A DNA stretch of 64,000 nt from contig KQ965761.1 of the NCBI GenBank assembly GCA_001574975.1, positions 330,052-394,051 of the forward strand, given 5' to 3'. The notes below the pieces were generated by a model. The model searched no databases. It was given only the letters and a program-made list of their open reading frames with translations, and had not been told where the DNA came from. Made by a program: the position numbers and the translations under genes. Below, piece by piece: positions 1-12,633 of the stretch; position 1 is the first letter of the stretch; each line of letters starts with the position of its first letter. This DNA is from Gonapodya prolifera JEL478. Lineage: Eukaryota; Monoblepharomycota; Monoblepharidomycetes; Monoblepharidales; Gonapodyaceae.

Positions 1-1018
1 TCTGTCCCTGGAGCGGCTCCGGTCGCGGTGGCTGCGGTATCTGTCGCGAGAACGAGACCTGTCGCGATCGCGCCTGTCGCGTCGGGGAGAGCGACTTCCG
101 TTACGGTATCGATCGCGACGCTCACTGGGTGAGGGAAGAATACGTGTGGACTGATGCTGGAGAATGGTTTTCAGGAAAATGGTACTTACGTGGGTCGGCC
201 CATGTATTGTCCCGGGGTCGGGGAGTGGGGGGCAATAGTAAGAGAGTAGTCCACACGCATGCGACGGTCGTTGAATTCCTGATAGGATTGTGCATTTTTT
301 TGGCTGTTATTCACTCGAACCAGAGAGGGACAGCTGGTGCAACATAGAACTTACCTTGTCGTTCATGGCTTCCTTCGCCTTCTGAGCATCGTCGATGGAC
401 TCCACTATGAAATTAACGATTCGAAGTCGTCAAATTTGTATCACGCATCTGTATTATAGTGTATTTGATGTACTCACTGTAAATGAAGCCATACTTCTTG
501 GAGCGTCCGGTCATGGCGTCCCTGAGAATCACAGCCTTTTCGACCTTTCCGAACTCCGCGAACATCTTTTCGAGATCGGTTTCCTGTTTTGGGTCAAAGG
601 GGAAAGGATTCGATGACAGGAGAACGAGACAACGTGGGCAGACGGTTCAGCATCGTTGAAGAAATTAGAAGCGAACTTTCAGCGACTCGACGACGACAGA
701 GCAGTCGTGGGAGTCTCGACGAGGAACTCGCAGGATTTCCGAGGGGCTCGTAGAGGGTTGACGTCCCCTTCTCGTCTTCCAGCTTTCTTCGCCCGTTCAC
801 GCGGGAAACTCGAAGTCTTCGAGGTACGAAACAAGATACTTCAACGCACGCGAGTGTAAATGGACAGATTAAAGCAGCCTAGGACTTTGGAGGGCCTGCG
901 AACGCCGGGAGTCAGATTCGGGCGAAATCAGAGAAAGACTGGGTAGAGCGACGCAACAGGGAGCTCACTCTCTTGGCTTTTCATCTTTGCTTGCGCTTCC
1001 GCGGTGGTGGTCGGCCAT
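1..1018 (-). CDS. Tra2-like SR splicing factor (3' end beyond window)
   Basis: This is an RNA-binding activator of pre-mRNA splicing in the nucleus. Six exons can be read: 1018-969, 895-850, 583-478, 404-355, 278-190 and 124-1. The ATG at 1018-1016 opens a short N-terminus (MADHHRGS). One RRM follows, with RNP2-like LGCFNLSIYTR, then ETDLEKMFAEFGKVEK, RNP1-like KKYGFIYM and AQKAKEAMNDK. Next come the Tra2 signature PHSPTPGQYMGRPT and an Arg-Ser/Arg-Asp tail (SRSPRRDRRDRDRSRSRDR) that runs off the window. The PTPGxYMGRPT link is specific to transformer-2 proteins, so the family call is firm. All introns have GT-AG ends and the spliced frame stays open. The intron before the central RRM exon is unusually long (266 nt). 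A diverged copy lies 13 kb away on the same strand. Confidence 0.9.
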
Positions 1019-1106
1019 TTGGTGTTGAAAGTTCGAAGGGTGCACGGTGTCTCGACCCAAAGAGTTTCCAACAAATTACCGTGGCACGCGGTTTGCACGA
1101 AACGCA

Positions 1107-2458
1107 ATGGTTATCTTTGATCTTTTGAGAGCTGCAAAGAAGGCAGGTTTCTCAAAGTTGCCACCTTCCAAGTGTCTTTGCTGATGAAAGCCAAGTTTCC
1201 AAAAGAATTACCACCGGACTTGCCCGCATATTGGCATCCAACAAGACACCTCCAACCGAAGACGTACACAACTGGGCCCCGAGTGCACACCTTTTTAGTT
1301 GAGAGCTTTTTTGGGGAGCGTCGCGAGACAGATATGTACCGTTCTGGTTACAGCCGAGTGTTTACTGGCAAACAAGAGCTTCTCGGAAGCGCGCAAGCTT
1401 GCCCTTGAGCTTTTAAACATACCAAAGGGCGATAAGTGGCAGCTTCCGTCTGTGCAGTATCGAGCGCGGGCTCAATTGGTGTATGCTAAAGTGCTCTCGG
1501 GGGGTGTTGGAAAGTTAGGGACCGTTCGGTGCGTTGTTTTGGTACTTTGTCTTGGTGTCATGCTGCCTGAACGAAGAACGACGACAGATAACACACACGA
1601 CCCTCCAAGGGGCATTTGACGACGTGACGAAACTGTCGCAAAAATTTGATGACTTGCGCAAAAAGTTCGGATTCTCCAAGCAAGCTAAAGAAGCTCGAGA
1701 GTTGGCGACGGAGCTGCAGCAGAAGCTGGAGTATGCGGAGAAGGTGGGTAGAAGAAGGGGCGGATGGTTCTTGCGTTGATGGCGAAAGAATATTTTGGTA
1801 GGTGGCGCTCGATGTGGATGAAGGCGAACTGAGTGGACCTAACGACGGAGTGGATAAAGAGGATGCAATCGATATGAATGAGGTGGTGAGTGTGTCTTTT
1901 GCGGCGAATGGATTTTGGTCTCATAGTATAAATTCCCGAAAGGTGCGCGAGGCGGAACCAGGGCACGCCATGGTCCTTTCGGTGAGTAATTCGATCAACT
2001 TACGAAATTAGAACCCATACTCATGAGTTTTGTACGGTTTATCAGGATCAAGAGCCCTAGAAGGTAACCAAGGAAACTTATCGCGCTCGAAGGTGGCTGG
2101 TGCGGGCGGTCGATAAAGACGGTCGGCAGCCACTGCATGGGAGTGAATCAAACGATGCCCGAGGTGGTGGGCAGCACCGTGCAACCCGTTCAGAGGTGCC
2201 GAGGGGTGTTCACGAGGCCTTAAGCCGCATACCGGATTCGGCAGGGCTGGATGCGGGGGCGAAACCCAACCACACGCAACATTATTGACTGCATCGTATG
2301 TAACACCCTTAATTGCCTCGTGACTCCCATTTTTTCTGATTGCTTTCATTAGTCCGCTTGTTCGAGCCCTAGCACCACACCATACTACGGATCCACCCGA
2401 CCCATATGCATTTGGCTCAAGTCTCGATGAAGATCTTGCGAACCTTGAGATTGAGTAA
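1107..2458 (+). CDS. Unrecognised multi-exon gene, helical protein
   Basis: Several stretches here read like real coding exons, but I could not join them into one clean model. Visible pieces include TTGLARILASNKTPP, LRAFLGSVARQICTVLVTAE, FSEARKLALELLN and QYRARAQLVYAKVL (TPR-like helices). A charged helical segment follows (KFDDLRKKFGFSKQAKEAR, ATELQQKLEYAEKV), then an acidic run (LDVDEGELSGPNDGVDKED). The last exon ends DEDLANLEIE with a TAA at 2456-2458. Candidate acceptors (cttttag, ttcattag) fit fungal introns. The ATG at 1107 is only a guess. No domain or family is recognised. It lies between the Tra2-like gene and Tof1, so the large intergenic space is otherwise unexplained. Confidence 0.4.
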
Positions 2459-2490
2459 GTTCTGTCCCAAGACTGGTTGGGGTTACATAT

Positions 2491-2813
2491 ATGGTGCTCT
2501 CGTTCACGACGACGTCTTGTTCCGGCCACTTAGGTGCAACCTCAAAACCAGTGTTCGACCACGAAACCTTTGAAGAGCAAACATTCAACACCACGATCGG
2601 CGTTGCAAAGGTAGCCCTCTACTTCAGTTCTTGCTGTCGCATGCCCCTAACCATATCTGTTCCGTCATATTGCCCGGTGGTAATCCTTCGCTGCGAACAG
2701 TTCGAATTGTTGTCGTACGTCAAGAAATCTCTGAGCCTAGCTTTGATCTTACATTCTCAGAGGGTGAAAACACCGTTGCGTGGCTCGCAGAAAGGATAAC
2801 GGAAAATTCTTAG
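2491..2813 (+). CDS. Unrecognised exons upstream of the Tof1 gene
   Basis: Two open stretches resemble coding exons: GATSKPVFDHETFEEQTFN around 2534-2610, and a C-terminal piece with VILPGGNPSLRTVRIVVVR and SEGENTVAWLAERITENS ending at a TAG at 2811-2813. They may belong to a small separate gene or be the end of the preceding one. The DEDLANLEIE exon just upstream ends in a stop, which favours two genes. I recognise no family. No ATG clearly in frame with both pieces was found, so treat this as a partial model. Confidence 0.3.
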
Positions 2814-3403
2814 AGGATCGTGGAGTACATGTGAGATTTCATCATTTCATTACACAATACTGGCGTCGAGTTCATGGACTCCTACCCGTTGGTCTAGATA
2901 ACTGTGTGCAAACTCCTTGAGAGTGAGACGAAAGCAACCTTGTCGAGGTGAGAGCGCTTCTGTAATGCCATTGACGATGACACTCTGCCGGAGTTGTTGG
3001 CGATAGCAGCGTCTACAACCGCGGAGCGGCACTGAGTCACTTGGACTCGTGTGTATATATTATCTAAAATATCAATTTTGAGTTTTGAGTTCCTACTTTC
3101 CTGCGGAGTCCATGAAGTTAGCTGCGCATTGTAGACCACCAGATGTCCTTCGAAAGCGTTAGTCTGATGTCGCTCGCCCCTCTGAACAACTCTCCCTTGA
3201 CATTGTTGAGTCGCAGATTGAAGTGAATGCCCAATTCTGGCTTTGGTCCGCACGCACCATCCTCACCACCAACTGTTCTGATTTGGGACCATCTCTGCCT
3301 TCATCGACCACACCGTTCAGGATTTGCGTCTATCAATCGAAAAGTGCCCGCCCTGCCCCGGATCAATCTTCAAATCAACCATCGGGGACATCCCCTTTCC
3401 ACA
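2814..3403. other. Intergenic, upstream of Tof1-like gene
   Basis: About 590 bases hold no convincing gene on either strand. The open frames on the minus strand have no domain-like content and no good splice structure. The stretch presumably carries the promoter and 5' UTR of the gene starting at 3404. No clear TATA box was picked out. Confidence 0.4.
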
Positions 3404-6400
3404 ATGCTGGCAGATTCAGACGAGGAACCGTCCCTCGCAGAGCAGCGGCAGAGCGCCGATGATTTCTATCTCCTTAACGCAGCGACGAGTTTGGGTGGAT
3501 GGGAATCCCGTGTAGGACGTGACGGCCGTACCACTCAGAAGATTTACGTCCCGGGAGTGGAATGCATCGGTGAGGAGATGCCGATTTCACCTCGAACTCT
3601 TGTAAACTGGCAATGTACTTGTTTGCAGGATGTCTCCGGGACCTCAAGCGATATCTTCGCCGAGATGACAAGAGCAAGACGAAACATGTTTTACGCCAAC
3701 TTGGCAGCTGGAGAATAGTACAAAAGGACCTTTTGCCTATTCTGGTGCAGTTTTCAGATGACCAAAAACTCTCCTCGGCAGTCGGTGAGTGTGGATTTTG
3801 TCTTTAAATCTGTCTTCGGTGTAGGAACTCCTCCCCCCTTTTCGTTTCTCGTCAGTTGAGCTTCTAGTTCCTATGACGTGGCCCATCGACCTCGAATCTG
3901 ATGATATTCCCGGTCAGCATGATGTCCTTCTCTCCTACAAGGAGGCCTTCTGTCGAGAAGGTCCTCTTCGAGCGGTGTTCAAGGTCCTGGTCAAGACATT
4001 GGCAGTACCACCAAGGTTTGTCTTCACCACCTTGGCTAAGCTGATGTTGAGCTTGAGCAGACTGTCATTCCTCCCGAACTACAGAACTCGCATAGACCGC
4101 GACCACTCCCTCATCCGGATGTGCTTGACGCTCTTTCTGAATCTCCTCCTCATCAAGGACCCAGCGCCCGCTCCTAGCGCCAGCGCGGAAGAGTATATCC
4201 GCTCTACGCTACAAGAGGAACTTGTTTGTCGACTCAAGGAGGACAAAATACTCGATTTCATGGTGACGCTTGCGAGTTCTGCCGACGAGCGGGAATACGA
4301 GGATTGGAACATGATGGTGGCAGAAATTATCTACAACATACTGTTGGGATGGGGTGTTTCGGAAGTTCTTGACGCTTCGGTATGTCGTGGATGCAATTCC
4401 TCATTTGAGTGTTGGATACCTAAAACATCATACTCGATAGAGTCGAACCCGCCGAATCGCAGAGGCTCTTCAAAAGGAGCAGCAACGCAAACGGCAGCAG
4501 GCGGCGCTTCATCCCATCCGACACTCGAGATTCGGGGGCTCGTTCACCTTTCGCATGGACGTGAGTTGTGTGACTGTTCACGACGTTTGAACAGTCTGAG
4601 TGAAACGATCCCTTAAAGGACGGTCACGCCGTCAATGTGTTCAACTCGGATCTTGCGTTTGCTCGGATTGACGACGCTCTGGATAAGGGGAAGAAGAAAC
4701 GGGCAAGGCGAGAGGAAAAAGGCGAGGTGAGTCTCGGAGCCGTGGCCGTTGATCAGCAAACAGTATCGAGTTCACTCAACACAGGATGAACACCACCAAC
4801 GCCGCGCCATCGCTTCGGAGCGTACTCGAGGAGTCCTTAAAGAGTTTGCCGAATCCTTGTTGGAGAGCTCGTTCAATGGTGCGTTACGGTCGCGCAATTA
4901 CTGTTTCTACATCTAACACGCGCGATTACCGCTCCAGTTCTTCTTCATTCCATGAAACGCGACTTTGACCGAGAGTCTGCCAAGGTTCGAAAGGATGATC
5001 GGGCGCGGTACTTATGGCTTGCTTCGTTCTTCTTGGAATTCCAACGAGAGACTTATCGCAAGGTATGTATCGTGATGACTATTAATGGATTGCGTAAATG
5101 GTCTGAGCTTTGTTCTAGGTCCTTGCGAACTTCGTACCACCTCCCAAACCCACCACTGCGCCCCCAGGACCGGAAAATACTGATACAAACCCGGAGGAAC
5201 AAATGGTGGAACCCCCCGCGGAGTTCAACTACGACTCTGTTGCGACCATTGTTGATCTTCGAACACTGTCGTTCATCGTTAGGCAGGTTCGGCAGTACAA
5301 TGACGACAAAGAGTGGGGAATGTTACACATGTGAGTTGTCGTGTTCACGGCGATTATTTTGGGGGACAGGTGTTTAATTGGGAACTTTTCACTCATGTTC
5401 GACTGTAGAGCTCTCGACTGTTTTAAAGAAATAGTGAGTCTTGCACCTTTACCGATTGTAAAACGTTTTTGTTCGCTGAACACGCGCCTCCTTGCCAGCT
5501 TAAAACTCTCGAAGATATGGCAGCGTGTGACTTTGATGAGTTCAAAGAGGTGTCGCAGAACCTGCAGCACAACCTGTATTACGAGGCGGCGACGCTCGAA
5601 CTTGTCGACCAGCTTCTTCGAAGCTTCAAGCCGATTCGTCATAAGAGAAGGTACGCAATGCCATGAATTACTTCTCTCGGCACATGACAATTATTTACTT
5701 GGTCTCCTTGAAGTTACCTCCTGTCCTTGGTCGAGACTACGCATGTGTTTCTTCGCATGCTGGAAAGATTTTCCCAGGCAAAGGGTGTCCTTTTCATGAG
5801 GAGGAAAAAGAAGAAGACGACCAAGAGGCGGGAGGCTATCAAGAAGCCGACCGCCGATGGGGTGATGCAAGCGGACGAAGCCACAAAGGGAGCAGAAGAC
5901 GAAAACCAAGGCACTGGGGATGAAAGTCAGATCCCTGACGGTGCAGCTAGCGTGAGCGGGGCAAACGCGGAAGTTGCGTTGGAGCGAAAAGCGAGTGTTG
6001 ATGTCGGGCCGGATATTGGCGATCTGGACGAGGATAGTGATTCTGACCAGGAAAACTCCACCAACCAATACGTGGAGCACGAGTTTCATTTTGAGAAGCT
6101 CGAAGTCGTGGGTATTCAAATGTCGTTTTCCATTGGTTAAGAATACCGCAAAATTCACCTAATTCTGGATCCCCCAGAAATTTGCCTCGCAAGCAGTGAT
6201 CGACACGTACTGCTATCTCCTCCAAGACTACACCAGACTCACGCCGGACCAGCTTCACATGATCACCAAAATGTTTCACCGTGTCGCCGTCCGTCGACGG
6301 TACAGTGGCCTCTTCTTTCACGTATCCAACCTTGCCCTTTTCAACAAGATTCTGCTCGACCGCAAATCATTGCCGGCTGACCGTGCTGGAAAGGAGTTGG

Positions 6401-8462
6401 TGGAGTGTTTGACGTTTTGTGTGAAGAAGTTCTTCAAGGCTGCAGCGATGAACCCGTGGTTGCTGTGGGATGTGAGTCATTATTGCCCGACTGTTCTTAC
6501 AGAAGCGGCGATGACGAAGGGCGCTGCTTGTAGGCATTTTTTGCAAAATCAAAAAGCGACTGTAGGGTTCTGGAGTTTGGTGAGGATGAGCTCGCGAGAA
6601 TGGAGCAAGAGAAAATACGGGAGCGCATAGAGTGCGGGTATGTCTGTGCGGTGATTTTGTTCTCCAATATGATGGATGCTTAGCAGATATCTTCACACTT
6701 AATCTATGGGTTGGACAGGTCCGACGAAGAAATCGAAATCAAACCGGGGCTCTTATGGAGTCAAGAGGTGGGAGTCGCAGTCGGGCTTCTCGTCGAGAGC
6801 AACCAACGTCCGCTCGTGGAGTGGCTTATCGAGGTAAGCCTTCAAAATTCGACATTCCGCATACGATGGCTAACGATCAGGGGCTCAAAAGACCCTCGAA
6901 CGTGTCAGCAAGTCCCGATCAGTATCATCGGGCGGTGTGCCCGTGACAAGCACCGGAGATTGGGACCTGGGTGCACTTCTCAGCGGCCAGGTCGGCGGTG
7001 GAGCAGAGCCTACTGATGATGCGCAAGGGGGTGAGGCGCCTGGAGCAGCTGCAAAACATTACGGTGAGTTCCGTTTTGACGAAACAAGTCCTGTGTATTT
7101 GCTTGGGTATTCATGGCAATATTGGTGCTACTGTAGTGATTGTTGGGGAGACAGAGCCCCGAAAAGAAGCTCTTGTTCGAAACAAAGCGTTTCGACTTCT
7201 TCTTAGTTTGTTGAAGCTCATGGAATGGCCTCCTCTTGAAGGCAAAGGTAAGTTGTTCACTAGAAGCGAACTCTTCTTTTTATAATCCTTCGACGCAAAT
7301 TTATTTAGTAGATGATGCCACTACGCCGATAGAGCGTCACTGGATTGTTCCGAGCTATCTTGACGCCACGGAGCTCCTTGAGTATCGTGGGATGCTAACG
7401 TCGTTCTTGGAGGTGCCACTAGATATCAACGGAAAGCCTGCATCCAAGGTGAGTCACAAAGCGATACCTACATGCTGAAGAAGTGCTCATCGATCTCTCA
7501 TTCTCGCCCAGATGCTCCGGAAGAAGAAGAAGCACAAGAGACGATCTAGGGATCCATCAGAAAAGAAGGAGCGATCGAAAAAGAAGAAGGAATCGAAATC
7601 ATCGCATTTATCAGCGCAGATTGTCGTGGAAGATGGCTCAGACTCGTATCTCGACGAGGAGTTCTTCAGAAGAGAAGCGGAGCTTCGGGAAAAGATTGGA
7701 ACCTCGTTCTCGGTGAAGGCCGCTGAAGCACAGATGGAGGCGGCAAAAAGGGAGCTTGAAAAGATGGAGAAAAGGAAGGACGAGGCGAAGAAGAGGAAGG
7801 AGGCGAAGGCCGTCGCGAAGAAAGGTAACCTGGTTATTAAGTCTCGACCCAGCCGAAAATTCACCGTTTAACTCTGTCAGGCCAGAATGACGGCGATGCG
7901 TCCGATACAATACCCACTGAATCAAAGCCCGCTCAAAGGCGTCGTCAAGGAAAGCTTCTTCCCGATAGCAGCGACGAGAGTGGAAATGACTCGGACTCTT
8001 CCAGATCATCTGGCTCCTCCGCAAGCTCTTCATCAGATTCTAGTGATGAAGATGCGCCCACTGCTGCGACGTCCGAGGAACAACATCCTTCCTGGGACAT
8101 GGTTCGCCGAGGTGTTGTTTCGTCGTCAGGTGATGCTAATCGGAAGTTCAGTCATACCGATGATGACGAGGATGCACAAGATGTGACACACACCAGCTCT
8201 GTTAAACCACGGCAAAGACTTCGGCCTGAAGGTTCTGCTCAGGCCGACGTACTGGAGTTATCTGAGCCTTCTCCAGAACCCGTGGAAATTCGCGACACTG
8301 TGATGGACGGCGACCACGAAGTGGAAGCACGCACTGATGGAGCACCGAAACGTCGAAGGCTCTTGGTGGAGGTATGTACTGTCACCTGCTTCTTTTGACA
8401 ATGTTCGTGTTAATGACCATTTCGGCATGACTGCATCACAACAGGATTCGGACGAAGATTAA
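3404..8462 (+). CDS. TOF1: Timeless/Tof1/Swi1 fork-protection protein
   Basis: Tof1/Swi1 forms the replication fork protection complex with Csm3/Swi3. It travels with the replisome, stabilises stalled forks and relays S-phase checkpoint signals in the nucleus. The ATG at 3404 gives an acidic start (MLADSDEEPSL). The Timeless N-terminal core follows across introns: ECIG-CLRDLKRYLRRDD, HVLRQLGSWRIVQKDLLPIL, VVELLVPMTWPIDLES. Mid regions include HAVNVFNSDLAF, HSMKRDFDRESAKV and MLERFSQAKGVLFMRRKKKK. An acidic linker precedes the second helical block (QAVIDTYCYLLQDYTRLTPD). The C-terminus is lysine-rich and then Ser/Asp-rich (SSDESGNDSDSSRSSGSS). The last intron (from about 8372) splits off a tiny final exon that ends DSDED with TAA at 8460-8462. 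The gene has many short introns. The family call is firm; small internal exons may be misplaced. Confidence 0.9.
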
Positions 8463-8592
8463 TTGTTTGATATTACTCCTTTTTACTATGAATTCTGTAA
8501 ATGGATTGTGAGCTTACGTTATCAAGGCATTGAATATCTCTCTCTCATCAAGCCGATCGATTGTCGCAAATTGAACCGTCAAAGCTAACGAG

Positions 8593-10847
8593 ATGTCCAC
8601 TGCTTCCTCCACCGCTTCTCGCCCCAAAATTGCAATAATCCTCCTCAACGGTGCGCCTCGCCTCCACGACAATCCTCTATGGCTTCTGCGCTCGCCTCGA
8701 CGACTGGGAATTCCGACGGCGACTCACGCTTTACCTCTGTTCTGTCTGGATCCGCGGCGATATGACCTGGAGATGATGTATACCGGGAAGGAGGGAGCGG
8801 ATGGGCCGAAAACGAGGTGGTTCGGGTGGGTGTCAGTGCTGATGTGCTTGATCATCTTGCGATCGGTTCTGAGAAAAATGGACGGAACATCGATCGCGTC
8901 GAAGGTTTCCGAAATGTGGCAAATGGCGCTCAAAGTGAGCATCTTGTCGTCTGTCGCTTTCTGCCAGGCGTGAAATGATTCATCGTCGCTACACCTTGAA
9001 CTCCAAGGTTCATCATCGAGTCCGTACAAGACATCCGCACCTCACTCAAATCACTCGGCTCGGACTTGTGTCTAGTACCAGGTCGAATAGAGACTGTCGT
9101 GCCCCAACTGGTCGAGTCATGCCGATCAAATCATCCAACAGGCGCTGATGTGGTCGGCGTCTGGATATCCAAGGAGGTGGGCGGAAGGTTAACTTGGAAC
9201 GAAAATGGGAGTCTTAATCAAGAATTCTTTTGCAGATTTCTTCGGAGGAGCTCGTCGTGGAACGAAAACTCGCACAGAACCTCTCCGCGCTCTTCCCATC
9301 TGTCCCCCTTTTCGCTGAATGGACCAGTACGGTCTTTCCCTCCGAATTCACCTTCTCGCATTCAAATGCGTGGCCTGCTAGCAGCGCTGTGAATCCTGTC
9401 TCAAATCTCTTTGGCGGATCGACATTCTTGCAACTCCCAGATGTGTTCAATCAATTTCGAAAATTGGTCGAGTCAAGGGCAGGGGAACCGCCCGAGCCGT
9501 ACCAAAGACCGGCGAGCGTACCACCTCTACCGGACTGGTTGACGCTGGAAGGGATTGGGCCGGAGAACAAGGGAATCGGGAAACCTGGACATGACGACGT
9601 GTCGAAGTTTGGACACATACCTTCAAGCCTATTGGAAGTACCGACTCACGAGTCCTCCGCGTTTCCTTTCCGGGGAGGGGAATCCAGCGCGCTAGGTCGG
9701 CTGAACCACTACATCTCATCTGGTCTCATCACGACATACAAGCAGACCCGCAACGGGCTCCTCGGGGAAGCTTTCTCAACAAAGTTTTCTCCCTGGCTTG
9801 CTGACGGTTCCTTGAGCGCTCGGAAAATTTGGCACCAGGTGCGCCAGCATGAGAACACACACCTGGAGTCGGAAGGATCTGCGTGGATTCTGTTTGAGCT
9901 CTTGTGGCGGGAGTTTTTCAAGTTTCATGCTGTAAAGTATGGGGATGGAATCTTCCGCATAGGAGGCGTGCATGCGGGGACGTACAAGGAGACTTTTGCC
10001 AAAGCTTGGAAAAGATCCGTAAAAAGTGGGTGGGACATGTTCAGTGTGGTCAACGCGGACTCCAGATGGGCGCTCCCGAACAACGAGGCGTTCAAGAGTT
10101 GGGCAGATGGCAGAACAGGGATACCGTGGGTAGACGCGGGGATGCGGGAGCTAAAAGAAACGGGGTGAGTCGACGTCGTCGTCCTTGTCTTTGGTGTCTC
10201 GTGTGAGTGATGATGTGAATTTTGTGTTATCTGGTAGCTTCCTCTCGAATAGATCTCGTCAAAACGTCGCTTCGTTCTTCTTGCAATCAGTCCCTACGAT
10301 TTCCAGCTCACAATCTGCCAACGGGCAGGTTGCCCCAAATTGGCTTCCCGCAGCCGAGCTCTTCGAATCTCTCTTGATTGACCACGACCCACACTCCAAC
10401 TACGGAAACTGGCAGTACCTGGCAGGAGTGGGCACGGATCCTCGGGGGTGGCGCAAGTTCAACATGATGAAACAGGCCGCGGAGTACGACGCAAGGGCAG
10501 AGTGGGTCTCCACGTGGGTCACGGAGCTGGCCGGGATCAAGAAGTCTTTGGAGGAGCGCGGTGGGACGACTGAGCAGTTCCACAAGCCGTGGACCGTGAA
10601 CGGCGGTCGAGCTGTTGACGAGGTTGGATACCCGAGGCCGATCGCGGTGGAACGGGAGTGGAGTCACGTGAGGTTCCCCGAGGTCAAGTTAGGCGAACGC
10701 AGATCGGCGCTTGTTGCCAACAGCCCAAGTCTCCGACAAGACGAATCGAGTTTGGAGGAACGGCCGAGGGATGGATTCGGCCGGGCACGAAGTGCACGAA
10801 GCAACCAGAAGAGACGTGTAGATGCACCGTGGAACGGGGGTCGGTAG
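8593..10847 (+). CDS. DASH-type cryptochrome/photolyase-like flavoprotein
   Basis: This belongs to the CRY-DASH branch of the FAD-binding photolyase superfamily, which includes blue-light receptors and single-strand DNA repair enzymes. The ATG at 8593 starts MSTASSTASRPKIAIILLNG, leading into the photolyase alpha/beta domain (LRLHDNPL-type RLHDNPLWLL). The FAD domain carries LGRLNHYISSGLITTYKQTR, FSTKFSPWLADGSLSARKIW, ELLWREFFKFHA and RTGIPWVDAGMRELKETG. After an intron (10165-10237) comes FLSNRSRQNVASFF, then LFESLLIDHDPHSNYGNWQY and AGVGTDPR, the DASH signature. A 39-nt in-frame insert at about 10292-10330 starts GT and ends CAG. It interrupts the usual spacing and is probably a very short intron. 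The C-terminal tail is basic. Introns near 8826-9007 and 9177-9236 split the N-terminal domain. Confidence 0.9.
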
Positions 10848-11343
10848 TGGGCGGCATAAATCGTTGCATTATCTACATTTAAGTAATGTTGCACAAGTGT
10901 TGCGGGACGCTCGAATAGTAGTGCACTTATCGGTATGGACTAGAGAATTCGACAGTGTAGCATTTGGAAATGTTTCCGACTGCCCCCTGTTTGCAAGTGT
11001 TGCTTTTTCGAGAGCAATTTGATATAGCTATATGTTATAGATATATATAAAAATGATTCGACTTTAGCAGCTACGGCCATATGCGCGGGAAAGTGCCGCT
11101 TCCCGTCCGATCAGCGCAGCGAAGCCCGCGACAGCCCAGTCAGTACTAGCGTGAGAGATCAGCTGGGAATACTGGGTGCTGTAGTTTTTTTATTTTTGAC
11201 TGGCCAACAAACCGATGTGACAATTGTCGCTTTGTTTCGCAGAGAGCCGCGTATCCGAACATGCCAGGGGAGTCTTGAAGCAAACACCGGCTAAACTGTT
11301 GAAGCCTCCAAAGGTGAAGCACTGACACGAAGAGAAAACTCAA
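10848..11343. other. Intergenic between CRY-DASH and Opi3-like genes
   Basis: About 500 bases contain the CRY-DASH 3' end and the promoter side of the methyltransferase gene. A short AT-rich stretch near 11023-11053 (tatagctatatgttatag, then tatatataaaaa) is the only visible structure and could serve in termination or as a promoter element. No coding signal is convincing. Confidence 0.4.
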
Positions 11344-12633
11344 ATGGCACTTCCCCCGCTGGCATCGCTCGTCGACTTCACCCAGCCCACGCTGTGGCTC
11401 GCAATTGGACACGTTGTCTTCAACCCGCTGGCGTGGAACATCATTGCTCAAAATGGTCAGCGACTCGTCCGTTTCACGTGATTGACTCTCGCTCATCGAT
11501 TCGACCATCCCTGCCAAAGAGTACAGAAAGAAGACCATCACGCGACTCGTGGGGACCCCCCACAGGGGCGTTGCGCTGCTCGGAACGGCAATCTTTGTCG
11601 CGGGGTTGTCGAGGGACTTGGTGTGGGTTCAAACCGTCGCGATGGGGCACCGGTCGGGCCAGATATTGACAATTTCATACTGTTCATTGGCGGATTGCCT
11701 CGTTTGGATGCCTGCCTCCCAACTACCGTTGTGATGCAGCTTCGCATGGGCGATGGAACACCAACCGAAACTGGACACCCTCGACAGTACGTTGTTTTCG
11801 TTTTCGCATGGGCGTACAGAATCACACTTCTTATTTGCTACAATCTAAATAAACTATAGCACCCCTCGTGAAATACTCGGTGAGGAGTCCCTGACATCTC
11901 TTGAAACCCAAGCGGGACTTCAAATCTCCTCCCCATCCAGGGCTACACCTCCATTGCACTCGGCCTCCTCTTTGTGCTGTCCTCGACGTACCGCCTGGGT
12001 CTTGTGAACACCTACCTCGGCGACTACTTTGGTCTTCTCATGGACAGAAGAGTGACTGAGTTTCCGTTCAACGTTCTCGAACATCCAATGTGAGTTGCTC
12101 AGCTGGTGTTCCAGTCCAGCTGAAACATGTGGTGTGCGTGGGGGATCGCTGGACGAGTCGAGTGCGGATCTAGAAGCCTGTGGAGACTGGAAGGGTGTAC
12201 TACGGTGCAAGATACGCCCCAACGCAAAAGGAATCCCGGGCACTGATGGATCCCATCTTTCCCTCCGACTTCGAATCTTACATATAACTCTCACAGGTAC
12301 TACGGCTCCACACTCAACTTTTTTGGCACGGCTCTTCTGTGAGTCTCTCTCCGTACCTTCGCCTTCCCCCTCTTTTGCTGACCCCGGCCCATTGCCCAAC
12401 CACACGGCAAATATCATCGACCACTCTACTACTACGACTCTCCCAGCCGAACATCTCCTGCCGGCTTGCTGATCACCCTGTCTGTCGCCATCGTCTACCA
12501 GATCGCGCAAGGGTACGAAGGGTGAGTCGTGTTGTGGTGCTGTTGCTGAAATCCTGACGCCTTGACGTACACGCTGTTACCAAAAAGGGACTTCACGGGT
12601 AAGATTTACGCGGAGAGGGAGAAGAAGGAGTGA
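11344..12633 (+). CDS. OPI3: Phospholipid N-methyltransferase (Opi3/PEMT type)
   Basis: Opi3/PEMT enzymes are small ER membrane proteins that add methyl groups from S-adenosylmethionine to phosphatidylethanolamine derivatives, making phosphatidylcholine. Spliced exons give MALPPLASLVDFTQPTLWLA, FNPLAWNIIAQNEYRKKTIT, GVALLGTAIFVAGLSRDLV, MEHQPKLDTLD and KYSGYTSIALGLLFVLSSTY. The family core then follows: LVNTYLGDYFGLLMDRRV, FPFNVLEHPMYYGSTLNFFG, LLITLSVAIVYQIAQGYEG and a terminal FTGKIYAEREKKE. EHPMYYGS plus the QxAxxYE-like stretch are hallmark PEMT motifs near the SAM site. Four hydrophobic spans fit the known topology, and the length (about 210 residues) is normal. All introns are short GT-AG. 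The stop is at 12631-12633. Confidence 0.92.

Noticed and set aside
2008-2529. Minus-strand frame of 173 codons
   Set aside because: It has low-complexity composition and no domain, and it overlaps plus-strand exons that end in a sensible stop.
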